In this document: positions 7,148 to 13,143 of the stretch, in pieces
Numbering within the stretch: the stretch's first letter is position 1
How the letters are laid out: the number at the start of each line of letters is the position of its first letter
Position numbers and translations under genes: made by a program
DNA from: an uncultured Clostridia bacterium
GTDB lineage: Bacteria; Bacillota; Clostridia; Lachnospirales; Anaerotignaceae
NCBI GenBank assembly: GCA_947036475.1
Contig: CAMQRG010000018.1
Span: 1 to 19,438 of the forward strand
Direction of reading: 5' to 3'
DNA length: 19,438 bases
Notes under the pieces: generated by a model
Database searches by the model: none
What the model was told of the DNA's origin: nothing
Seen by the model: the letters and a program-made list of their open reading frames with translations, nothing else

Positions 7148-7612
7148 TCAGGCACCCGTCGGGCATAAGCACATCTTCCGCCAGACTGCCGCCCTTTCCT
7201 TCCGCACTTCCTCCGGCACAATTGTCACGCCAGTTTTCGCGGGCAGAGCAGCAAGAATATTCTCATATTCATTCGGACGGCTCTTTTTCGCCCTGCGGGA
7301 ACCCAAATCCCGCCCACAGCCCATAACAACCTGTGTCATACCTTCCTCGCGGACAAACCGCCCGATACATGCGGCAATGTCATTTTCACTGTATATATGT
7401 ACAACTCCATTCATCTTGCCGCCGAAATCAACCAGATTTTGCAGCAGATTCAGAATTTCGCCGCCGTCAAATATGCTGTCGCCCTTCTGCACATGCAGGA
7501 TATGCAGTTCCCCGCCACATTCCTGTGCCACAGCCGCGCCCTGCTCTATCAAACGCAGAAACGTTTTCTGCGCAGTCACCAAAACTAATATCTTTTCTTC
7601 TTTTTTCTTCAT
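7148..7612 (-). CDS. UspA-like nucleotide-binding-fold protein
   Basis: A 154-residue protein resembling a universal stress protein or the Usp domain of KdpD. It has KKEEKILVLVTAQKTFLRLIEQGAAVAQECGGELHILHVQKGD, then SENDIAACIGRFVREEGMTQVVMGCG, and a late basic GSRRAKKSRPNEYENILAAL. The usual ATP-binding G-x2-G-x9-G(S/T) motif is only partly recognisable, so nucleotide binding is uncertain. The start at 7612 is chosen because AGGAGG sits at proper spacing. Upstream in-frame ATGs at 7618 and 7636 overlap or precede that ribosome site. It precedes the DJ-1 gene by 19 bp, suggesting a small stress-response unit. Confidence 0.7.
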   Translation of the reverse strand: MKKKEEKILVLVTAQKTFLRLIEQGAAVAQECGGELHILHVQKGDSIFDGGEILNLLQNLVDFGGKMNGVVHIYSENDIAACIGRFVREEGMTQVVMGCGRDLGSRRAKKSRPNEYENILAALPAKTGVTIVPEEVRKERAAVWRKMCLCPTGA

Positions 7613-7690
7613 AAGCATTTCCTCCTTTTTCAACACCTCACCTTTCTGTTCTCTATTCTAAACGGTAATTCTTAGAAATCCCCGCTATTT

Positions 7691-7710
7691 TTGTTAAGAA
7701 TTTCTTACAA
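7691..7710. promoter_or_regulatory. Palindromic candidate operator upstream of usp-DJ-1
   Basis: TTGTTAAGAATTTCTTACAA is a near-perfect dyad (TAAGAA-T-TTCTTA core), followed at about 7667-7678 by a second, shorter AATTCTTAGAAA dyad. Both lie in the 79 bp upstream of the usp-like start. The left half resembles the redox-repressor Rex half-site TTGTTAA, but the spacing to the other half does not match. I treat it as an unassigned operator candidate. Confidence 0.35.
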
Positions 7711-7728
7711 AATCAGTTTTTTCATACA

Positions 7729-7825
7729 AAAAAGGATTTTCCGGCTTACGAGCGTATGACTTAAGAAATCAACCTGCAAAGAAAAGTTGTTTTCTTAAGC
7801 CGCCGCCTTTCGGAAAATCCTTTTT
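7729..7825 (-). terminator. Large multi-branched inverted repeat ending the PepSY gene
   Basis: Outer arms 7729-7743 and 7811-7825 are perfectly complementary over 15 bp. Inside them lie TACG-AG-CGTA (7747-7756) and a 14-nt inverted repeat (7760-7773 with 7786-7799, one mismatch). On the minus strand the outer stem is followed by TTTTTT (7728-7733), and the structure starts 8 bp past the PepSY stop, so it can act as a terminator. It is much larger than a simple terminator. Confidence 0.7.
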
Positions 7826-7832
7826 ATTTCAC

Positions 7833-8903
7833 TCAGCTATGGGTCTCAGACTCCCATTCCAAAATCACACCGGAATATGCGTCAATTTCAAATTCATACT
7901 CCGTATTCCCGCTATAAATCTTAATTTCATATTTTGCTTCGTTAAAGTCGCGGTCAAGTTCCAGCTTCACCACATTCGAGGCCGTTGCCCCAGGCACCTT
8001 GGCAAGCGCAATTTCTCTCGCTTTTGCTTCGCCAATTAACGCGCCTGCTTTTGAAGGAGCCGTACCATGGTGTCCAGAATAGTCAAATTCCAGAACATTC
8101 CCTGTAATCGCGTCAATTTCATATTCATATTCCGCGCTGCCGGAATAAAATTCGACCTTGTAAATCTGGCGGTCATCGTCCCGCGTCAGTCTCTGCTCGG
8201 TAAACGTTACCTGGCTGCCAGTCAGCCCTGCGTGCGCCAAAGCCCTGCTTTTCGCGGTTTCCGCGGTTATAACGCCAGCAGCGGTATTGCCTTCGGCAGG
8301 ACTGGTCACGAAGCTGTCAGCATCTGTCACCTGTATTCCCGTCATACCGGAAAGCGACGCCGTTTTTGTGTCGTTGTCCCATGTTACGTTTTTGCCCATC
8401 AGTTCACCGATGGCACGCAGCGGCAGATAGGTCGAACCATTATACAGCAGAGGGAACACCGTATTGCCGCTTACATCGGTAAAACTGCGCTTTACGCCCT
8501 CCACCATAATCGTAAATTCAGGGCAGATCTGCACAGAAACACTCTGTGCTTTCGTCCAGGTATCCAATATACCCTTCGTCGGGCTGGTTGTCCGTATGCC
8601 AGCGATGGATATCGTCTGCGTGGTCTGGTCCCAGTTCACATTTTTACCCATCAATTCGCCAATGGCACGCAGGGGCAGATACGTCGAACCGTTATACACC
8701 AGCGGGTGCATTTCGCTACCTGACGTGCTGTAAAACGTCTGCTCCACATCGTCCACAACAATCCGGTACTGCGGCGAAAGCCTTGCTGTCGCAGGCGTTG
8801 CGCCCAGCACGCTTGTTTGACAGGCAAATGTTCCCGCCAGCAGTGCAGCAGAAAGCAGATACGCCTGTGTTTTCCTCATTCTCTTTTTTCCGTTTGTTGC
8901 CAT
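7833..8903 (-). CDS. Secreted protein with two copper-amine-oxidase-like stalk domains and two PepSY domains
   Basis: The 356-residue protein begins with a basic stretch and hydrophobic signal (KKRMRKTQAYLLSAALLAGTFACQ), so it is exported. Two stalk domains (Cu_amine_oxidN1 type) follow, at about residues 45-100 and 125-180, each with the near-identical block YNGSTYLPLRAIGELMGKNV. Two PepSY domains follow, at about 215-280 and 288-353 (YKVEFYSGSAEYEYEIDAITG and YEIKIYSGNTEYEFEIDAYSG). Stalk domains usually anchor or space wall-exposed proteins, and PepSY domains are thought to bind or inhibit peptidases or sense the envelope. No catalytic domain is present. A ribosome site CGGAGGGA precedes the ATG. 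It appears monocistronic, with the terminator at 7729-7825. Confidence 0.88.
   Translation of the reverse strand: MATNGKKRMRKTQAYLLSAALLAGTFACQTSVLGATPATARLSPQYRIVVDDVEQTFYSTSGSEMHPLVYNGSTYLPLRAIGELMGKNVNWDQTTQTISIAGIRTTSPTKGILDTWTKAQSVSVQICPEFTIMVEGVKRSFTDVSGNTVFPLLYNGSTYLPLRAIGELMGKNVTWDNDTKTASLSGMTGIQVTDADSFVTSPAEGNTAAGVITAETAKSRALAHAGLTGSQVTFTEQRLTRDDDRQIYKVEFYSGSAEYEYEIDAITGNVLEFDYSGHHGTAPSKAGALIGEAKAREIALAKVPGATASNVVKLELDRDFNEAKYEIKIYSGNTEYEFEIDAYSGVILEWESETHS
8395..8707. repeat. Internal direct repeat encoding the stalk-domain core
   Basis: Bases about 8395-8450 and 8647-8702 are close direct copies, 252 bp apart, encoding the same 20-residue block of the two stalk domains. Changes are mostly at third codon positions, so the duplication is old and kept by selection on protein. 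It could still support recombination that alters the domain number. Confidence 0.7.
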
Positions 8904-8942
8904 GTCAATCCCTCCGTTTCATTTATAAAAACCTTACATGAT

Positions 8943-8970
8943 AAACCTTGAGGACTCTGCCCTCAAATTT
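8943..8970 (-). repeat. Terminal fragment of the intergenic hairpin repeat
   Basis: On the minus strand this reads TTTGAGG-gcagagt-CCTCAAGGTTT. This closely parallels the terminal hairpin of the repeat copy at 13090-13117 (TTTGGAGGC-aga-GCCTCCAAGGTTT), with different but still complementary stem bases. It lies in the 163-bp gap between the GntR stop and the PepSY start, upstream of the PepSY gene. Only this end of the repeat is recognisable. Confidence 0.55.
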
Positions 8971-9066
8971 TATAGTCAGCCGCATTTCATGCGTCCGAGA
9001 TACAGATATATCAAAGATTCATTCAGAAAATGTAATTATCTCTGGTTTTAAGCCTTCTCGCAATCT

Positions 9067-9744
9067 TTACTGCTTTTCGTGCATCATGCGCAGTATACTC
9101 TCTGTCTGAAACTTAATATGGCTGTGGGCAACGGTAGAACCTTCCTCGGAATCCCTGTTTTCGATTGCACGAATAATGCTCCTGTGGTGCGCCACAATCG
9201 TTGTCATCACAGAATCCTGCTTGGCATGCGCCATGCGGTAGCGGTAGAGCTGTATCCGCAGATTCCGGAACATCTGTATCAGCTTGACATTTTCCGTCGA
9301 TTCAAATATTGCGTCATGAAAGTCCTCGTCGATTTCTACGAAACGCTCTACATCCCGCTCTGAAATCGCCTGTTCAAAATCAGCCTCCAGCGCTTTCAGC
9401 TTCTGCAAATCCTCTCGTTTCATTTTCTTACAGGCAAGGGAGGTTGCCAACCCTTCCAGCGCACTGCGGACTTCCAGAATATCCACAATGTCTTTCTCGC
9501 TCATATCCAGCACCTGCGCCCCTTTGCGCGGCACAAGCTCAACAAGATTTTCCAGTTCCAGCATACGCAGAGCCTCGCGTACAGGCGTACGGCTCACCCC
9601 CAGTTTATCCGCCAGCTGGTTCTCCATCAGCCGCTCCCCCGGCAGCAGCTTGCCTGTGAGTATCGCGTCCCGCAGGGTATTAAACACAACATCCCGCAGA
9701 GGCAGATATTCATTCGTATTGATATTAAACTTTGTTTCTGTCAT
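9067..9744 (-). CDS. GntR-family regulator with FCD ligand domain (FadR subfamily)
   Basis: A 225-residue transcription factor. The winged helix-turn-helix is at about residues 15-80 (LMENQLADKLGVSRTPVREALRMLELENLVELVPRKGAQV), followed by an all-helical FCD domain with typical metal/ligand positions (EIDEDFHDAIF and later HHRSIIRAIENRD). FCD regulators usually sense small organic acids. The ligand here is not known. The start overlaps the end of ispE by 20 bp and has AAGGAGAAGAG upstream inside ispE, so it is translated from the ispE transcript. No transport or catabolic gene sits next to it. It may regulate the ispE operon itself or act elsewhere. Confidence 0.9.
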   Translation of the reverse strand: MTETKFNINTNEYLPLRDVVFNTLRDAILTGKLLPGERLMENQLADKLGVSRTPVREALRMLELENLVELVPRKGAQVLDMSEKDIVDILEVRSALEGLATSLACKKMKREDLQKLKALEADFEQAISERDVERFVEIDEDFHDAIFESTENVKLIQMFRNLRIQLYRYRMAHAKQDSVMTTIVAHHRSIIRAIENRDSEEGSTVAHSHIKFQTESILRMMHEKQ

Positions 9745-10639
9745 GTTTCTCTTCTCCTTTCCATTCCTTCGCCGTTCGGTAAATCCCCGTTACAAAACAT
9801 TCTTTCAGCGAAAACTCCCGTTTCATCTGCTCCGCAGCCTGTTCTGCGCGGCTTTTCTCCGTAAAAAGCGCGAACACAGTTGGTCCGCTCCCGCTCATCA
9901 GCGCGCCCTCCGCACCAAGCTCCATAAACCGCCGTTTTATCTCTCCAATCTCAGGATGCATGGGAATCGTAACGCTTTCCAGCACATTGCATAACAGTTT
10001 CCCCATCTGCGGCACATCGTGCCGTTTCATCGCCCGCAGCATGCCTTCCGTATCCGGACGCGCTCCAACCTCCTGCCAGCGCAGTTTTTGATAAACTGCC
10101 GCTGTGGAAACACTCACCGGCAGCTTTGCCAGGACAACCTTACAAAACGGGCAGGGACGTTCCACAGGTTTCAGGATATCGCCAACACCTTCCGCCAGCA
10201 CCGTCCCCCTGCGCACACAGTAGGGAATATCCGAACCGAGCATACCCGCAAGTTCCTCCAGCTGCCGTTCCGAAAGTCCCAAATCAAACAGGCGGTTCAT
10301 GCCTGCCAGCACAGCTGCACAGTCCGCACTGCCGCCTGCCAGCCCCGCTGCTACGGGAATACGCTTATCTATCTCGATAAAAACACCGTCCCTGATGCCA
10401 AAACGTTTCCGCATCAGATCCGCCGCTTTCCACGCAAGATTTCTTTCATCCACAGGCAGCCAGAACAGGTTCGTTTTCACCTTTATCCTTTGTTTTGCGA
10501 TTCGCTTCATGTAGACCCCATCATACAGGCTGAGCGTCTGCATAATCGTTCGCAGTTCATGGTAGCCGTCCGGGCGTTTTCCGGTCACATCCAGTGTCAA
10601 ATTGATTTTTGCCCGCGCTTTCAGCCTGATTTCGTCCAC
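9725..10639 (-). CDS. ispE: 4-diphosphocytidyl-2-C-methyl-D-erythritol kinase
   Basis: A GHMP-family kinase of the non-mevalonate (MEP) isoprenoid pathway that phosphorylates CDP-methylerythritol at the 2-hydroxyl. Motif 1 is ARAKINLTLDVTGKRPDGYHELRTIMQ. The ATP loop is VAAGLAGGSADCAAVLAG around residues 92-109. Motif 3 is LMSGSGPTVFALF near residue 258. The length of 304 residues is slightly above the usual 280-300, with a charged tail (TAKEWKGEEKHDRNKV) that encodes the regulator's ribosome site in another frame. The start codon is GTG (10637-10639), with GAGGG upstream. It makes precursors for undecaprenyl phosphate, the lipid carrier used by the TagO-like enzyme elsewhere in the window. 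Confidence 0.93.
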   Translation of the reverse strand: MDEIRLKARAKINLTLDVTGKRPDGYHELRTIMQTLSLYDGVYMKRIAKQRIKVKTNLFWLPVDERNLAWKAADLMRKRFGIRDGVFIEIDKRIPVAAGLAGGSADCAAVLAGMNRLFDLGLSERQLEELAGMLGSDIPYCVRRGTVLAEGVGDILKPVERPCPFCKVVLAKLPVSVSTAAVYQKLRWQEVGARPDTEGMLRAMKRHDVPQMGKLLCNVLESVTIPMHPEIGEIKRRFMELGAEGALMSGSGPTVFALFTEKSRAEQAAEQMKREFSLKECFVTGIYRTAKEWKGEEKHDRNKV

Positions 10640-10675
10640 CGTAGTTCCCTCGTCTTTCGTTCTCCAATGTCAATA

Positions 10676-10702
10676 CAGTATACAATATTTTTTTATATTG
10701 TA
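10676..10702 (-). promoter_or_regulatory. Candidate operator/promoter region of ispE-gntR
   Basis: TACAATAT (10681-10688) and ATATTGTA (10695-10702) form a perfect 8-bp inverted repeat around six T. It overlaps a GTATAC core within CAGTATACAA (10676-10685), similar to the GTATAC-centred sites known for several FCD-type GntR regulators. On the minus strand, TTGTAT, a 17-base spacer and TACAAT give a possible promoter whose -10 coincides with one arm. This placement would suit autorepression by the GntR protein. It is inferred from position and shape only. Confidence 0.4.
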
Positions 10703-10873
10703 CCTCATTTTGCACAAAGATACAATCGCAATCTTCCACAAAAAAATTTTTCGCGGAATTTGTCCAAAATAGCTAAAAAGGAATGAATAACCATCAAAAA
10801 CCGGCCTCTGGACAGCGGATTCTGTCATTTTTTGGAGTCTTCCGGAAATATTCAAAATCTCTGAAATTCCTAC

Positions 10874-10901
10874 TTGCTTTTTTCAAAAAAAGTGCTATAC
10901 T
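10874..10901 (+). promoter_or_regulatory. Promoter of the rib operon
   Basis: TTGCTT (10874-10879), a 16-base spacer and TATACT (10896-10901) make a good sigma-A promoter. Transcription would begin near 10908, about 16 bases before the first paired base of the FMN aptamer. Confidence 0.65.
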
Positions 10902-10923
10902 GGTTTTGTAAAAAGAACAGAAC

Positions 10924-11032
10924 CTCTTCAGGGCAGGGTGAAATTCCCGATCGGCGGTAAAGTCCGCGAGCGTGAAAACGCAGGATTTGGTGAGATTCCA
11001 AAACCGACAGTATAGTCTGGATGGAAGAAGAG
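10924..11032 (+). ncRNA. FMN riboswitch (RFN element) aptamer
   Basis: The conserved RFN core is present: CAGGGTGAAATTCCCGAUCGGCGGU-type sequence (10933-10958), AGTCCGCGAGCG, GGATTTGGTGAGATTCCA, and ACCGACAGTATAGTCTGGATGG. The closing helix P1 pairs CTCTTC (10924-10929) with GAAGAG (11027-11032). It binds flavin mononucleotide and turns off riboflavin synthesis. It stands directly upstream of ribD and is followed by an intrinsic terminator, so control is probably by premature termination. Confidence 0.96.
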
Positions 11033-11122
11033 CATTGCAAAGACCTTCAAACGGCCTTTCCTGTTTGGCATGTTATTTGTCGGACTTTCGTTTGAATGGT
11101 TCCTTTTGGTTGTTTTCTATGC

Positions 11123-11152
11123 CCTGTATGTGTTACGACATACAGGTTTTTT
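11123..11152 (+). terminator. FMN-controlled attenuator terminator
   Basis: A perfect 9-bp stem, CCTGTATGT (11123-11131) with ACATACAGG (11138-11146), encloses a GTTACG loop and is followed by TTTTTTATTT. It lies between the aptamer and the ribD start, the usual expression platform of Firmicute FMN riboswitches. The 90-base stretch between aptamer and terminator is longer than usual and can form alternative pairings. Confidence 0.88.
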
Positions 11153-11219
11153 ATTTCCACAAACGAAAACACGCCCTTCCTCCGCCTTTCCCGCCCTGTT
11201 TGGAAAGGAAGTGTCCCCC

Positions 11220-12356
11220 ATGTATCCATCTAACAGCTGTACCGATGATGAAAAACGCTATATGCGCCGCGCCATTGAACTGGCAGAACGCGGACGCGGC
11301 TTTACCAGCCCCAACCCGCTGGTCGGCGCGGTTATTGTGAAAAATGGAACAATCATCGGCGAAGGCTTCCATGCCATCTGCGGCGGACGGCACGCAGAGC
11401 GCGAAGCATTGGCAAACTGCACAGAATCCCCCAGAGGAGCAACGCTTTATGTCACGCTGGAGCCCTGCTGCCATTTCGGGCGCACGCCGCCCTGCACAGA
11501 CGCAATCATTGAAGCCGGCATCAATCGTGTTGTCATCGGCTCGCGCGACCCCAACCCGAAAGTCAGCGGGAAAGGCGCAGTTATACTGCATTCCCATGGA
11601 ATCAAAGTTGACAGGGACTTTCTGCGGGAGGAATGTGATGCGCTCAACCCCATATTTTTTCATTATATCACAAAAAAACGCCCTTTTGTGGCTCTGAAAT
11701 ACGCTATGACAATTGACGGCAAAATTGCAACGGTTTCCGGAGCGTCTAAGTGGATTACGGGAGAGGAGGCACGCGCCCATGTGCATACCCTGCGCCATCG
11801 CTACCGCGGGATACTCGCCGGAATCGGCACAGTGCTTGCAGACGATCCTCTCCTGAACTGCCGCATGCATGGCGGACGCAGCCCTGTCCGTATCATCTGC
11901 GACAGTCATCTGCGCCTGTCCCTTGGCAGTCAAATTTGCAAAACAGCAGATAAATACGAAACCATCGTTGCTCATGTGGATGGCGTAACCAGAAAAATGG
12001 AAGCATTGAAAAACCGCGGAATACGGCTTCTGCAAATTCCGGAGCAAAACGGGCATGTTTCCCTGCCGCTCCTGATGAAGCGTCTGGCGGAACTGGAAAT
12101 TGACAGCGTACTTGTGGAAGGCGGCGGAAATATTCATTACAGCATACTGGCGGACGGGCTGGCACAGAAGGCCTATGTCTATGTCGCCCCGAAGATTTTC
12201 GGCGGAGCAGCTGCGAAAACACCCGTAGGAGGCAGCGGCGTTTATCTGCCGGAGGAGGCATTTCTTCTGAAGCAGACCGCTTTGCAGACCTTCGGGCAGG
12301 ATATCCTGCTGGAATTTGACATTTTGGAAGGAGGCCAGCCATGTTCACAGGATTGA
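11220..12356 (+). CDS. ribD: Bifunctional riboflavin deaminase/reductase
   Basis: Carries out the second and third steps of riboflavin synthesis: deamination of the diaminopyrimidine made by GTP cyclohydrolase II, then NADPH reduction of the ribose. Residues 10-145 are the cytidine-deaminase-like domain with zinc ligands His58 (in HAERE, Glu60 catalytic), Cys83 and Cys92 (PCCHFGRTPPC). The reductase domain follows, with RPFVALKYAMTIDGKIA and VLVEGGGNIHYSIL. The start at 11220 (378 aa, GGAAAGGAAG upstream) is chosen because earlier in-frame ATGs lie within the riboswitch terminator. Its end overlaps ribE by 16 bp. Confidence 0.96.
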   Translation: MYPSNSCTDDEKRYMRRAIELAERGRGFTSPNPLVGAVIVKNGTIIGEGFHAICGGRHAEREALANCTESPRGATLYVTLEPCCHFGRTPPCTDAIIEAGINRVVIGSRDPNPKVSGKGAVILHSHGIKVDRDFLREECDALNPIFFHYITKKRPFVALKYAMTIDGKIATVSGASKWITGEEARAHVHTLRHRYRGILAGIGTVLADDPLLNCRMHGGRSPVRIICDSHLRLSLGSQICKTADKYETIVAHVDGVTRKMEALKNRGIRLLQIPEQNGHVSLPLLMKRLAELEIDSVLVEGGGNIHYSILADGLAQKAYVYVAPKIFGGAAAKTPVGGSGVYLPEEAFLLKQTALQTFGQDILLEFDILEGGQPCSQD

Positions 12357-12985
12357 TTGAAGAAATCGGCAGCGTCCGGCAGGTAGTTTCCGGTGCAGAA
12401 TGGGGGAGCATCTCCATTGGCTGCAAGGCAGTACTATCCGGCACAAAAATCGGAGACAGCATTGCCGTCAACGGCGTATGCCTTACGGTTACGGATTTGA
12501 AAAAAGACGGCTTTACCGCTGACGTAATGGCGGAAACCCTTCGCCGCAGCAGCCTTGGCATACTGCGGCAGGGCGACCCTGTCAATCTGGAGAGAGCGAT
12601 GCCTGCGGACGGGCGGTTTGGCGGGCATATCGTTGCCGGACATATCGACGGGACGGGCGTGCTTTCCCGAAAAGAAAGAATTGGCAACGCCGTACTGCTG
12701 GAAATTTCCGCCGCTCCTGCCATATTATTTGAGATTGTGGAAAAAGGCTCTGTTGCCATTGACGGTGTAAGCCTTACGGTAGTGTCGGTCAACGAAAGCG
12801 GCTTTAGCGTTTCCATTATTCCGCATACCGGCGCGCAGACAATACTTTTGGAGAAAAGCACTGGCAGCACAGTCAATCTGGAAACAGATGTAATTGCAAA
12901 GTATGTACGGCAGTTCACATCGCCCGCACCGGAGGAAAAGAAACCGACACTGACACTCGATTTTTTGCGGGAAAACGGATTTTAA
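12341..12985 (+). CDS. ribE: Riboflavin synthase alpha chain
   Basis: Catalyses the final dismutation of two 6,7-dimethyl-8-ribityllumazine molecules to riboflavin. The 214 residues show the expected two-fold repeat: MFTGLIEEIG at the start of barrel one with SIAVNGVCLTV, and a second barrel from about residue 98 (GGHIVAGHIDGTG) with SVAIDGVSLTV. A strong GGAGG lies upstream of its ATG inside ribD, and it overlaps ribD by 16 bp, indicating coupled translation. It would work with the RibH lumazine synthase further down the operon. The next gene is 158 bp away, an unusual gap filled by a repeat copy. Confidence 0.96.
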   Translation: MFTGLIEEIGSVRQVVSGAEWGSISIGCKAVLSGTKIGDSIAVNGVCLTVTDLKKDGFTADVMAETLRRSSLGILRQGDPVNLERAMPADGRFGGHIVAGHIDGTGVLSRKERIGNAVLLEISAAPAILFEIVEKGSVAIDGVSLTVVSVNESGFSVSIIPHTGAQTILLEKSTGSTVNLETDVIAKYVRQFTSPAPEEKKPTLTLDFLRENGF

Positions 12986-12995
12986 GCGATAAAAA

Positions 12996-13125
12996 ACAGG
13001 ACTTTGCTCCAAACTTTAACAGCACTCTTTTCCCCGCAAAACGCAGTTTTGCGGCAATCCCGGGTCAAGGGGGCGGGTGCCCCCTTGCGGAGGTTTGGAG
13101 GCAGAGCCTCCAAGGTTTCATATAA
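12996..13125 (+). repeat. Hairpin-rich repeat copy inside the rib operon
   Basis: This follows the hairpin order of the 6195-6549 repeats with different stem bases. CCAAACTTT is followed by CCGCAAAAC-GCA-GTTTTGCGG (13035-13055), then CAAGGGGGC-gggt-GCCCCCTTG, then TTTGGAGGC-aga-GCCTCCAAGG and GGTTT. It occupies nearly all of the ribE-ribBA gap. The last hairpin has only a short T-run, so it may slow but probably does not fully stop transcription into ribBA and ribH. Confidence 0.8.
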
Positions 13126-13143
13126 AATAAGGAGGTCTAGAGA

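Noticed and set aside
7691..7710. Rex redox-repressor binding site
   Set aside because: One half matches TTGTTAA, but the other half is TTACAA with the wrong spacing, so it is kept only as an unassigned dyad.
10797..10841. Plus-strand terminator GACAG-n6-CTGTC-ATTTTTT upstream of the rib promoter
   Set aside because: Only a 5-bp stem, and no plus-strand gene lies before it; probably chance.
11070..11219. 50-residue N-terminal extension of RibD
   Set aside because: It lies in the riboswitch expression platform, including the terminator. The ATG at 11220 has a ribosome site and fits the family length.
11151..12137. Long minus-strand frame opposite ribD (328 codons)
   Set aside because: It is antisense to a clearly conserved enzyme, and the peptide resembles no family. 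A similar case is 12982-13908 opposite ribBA.
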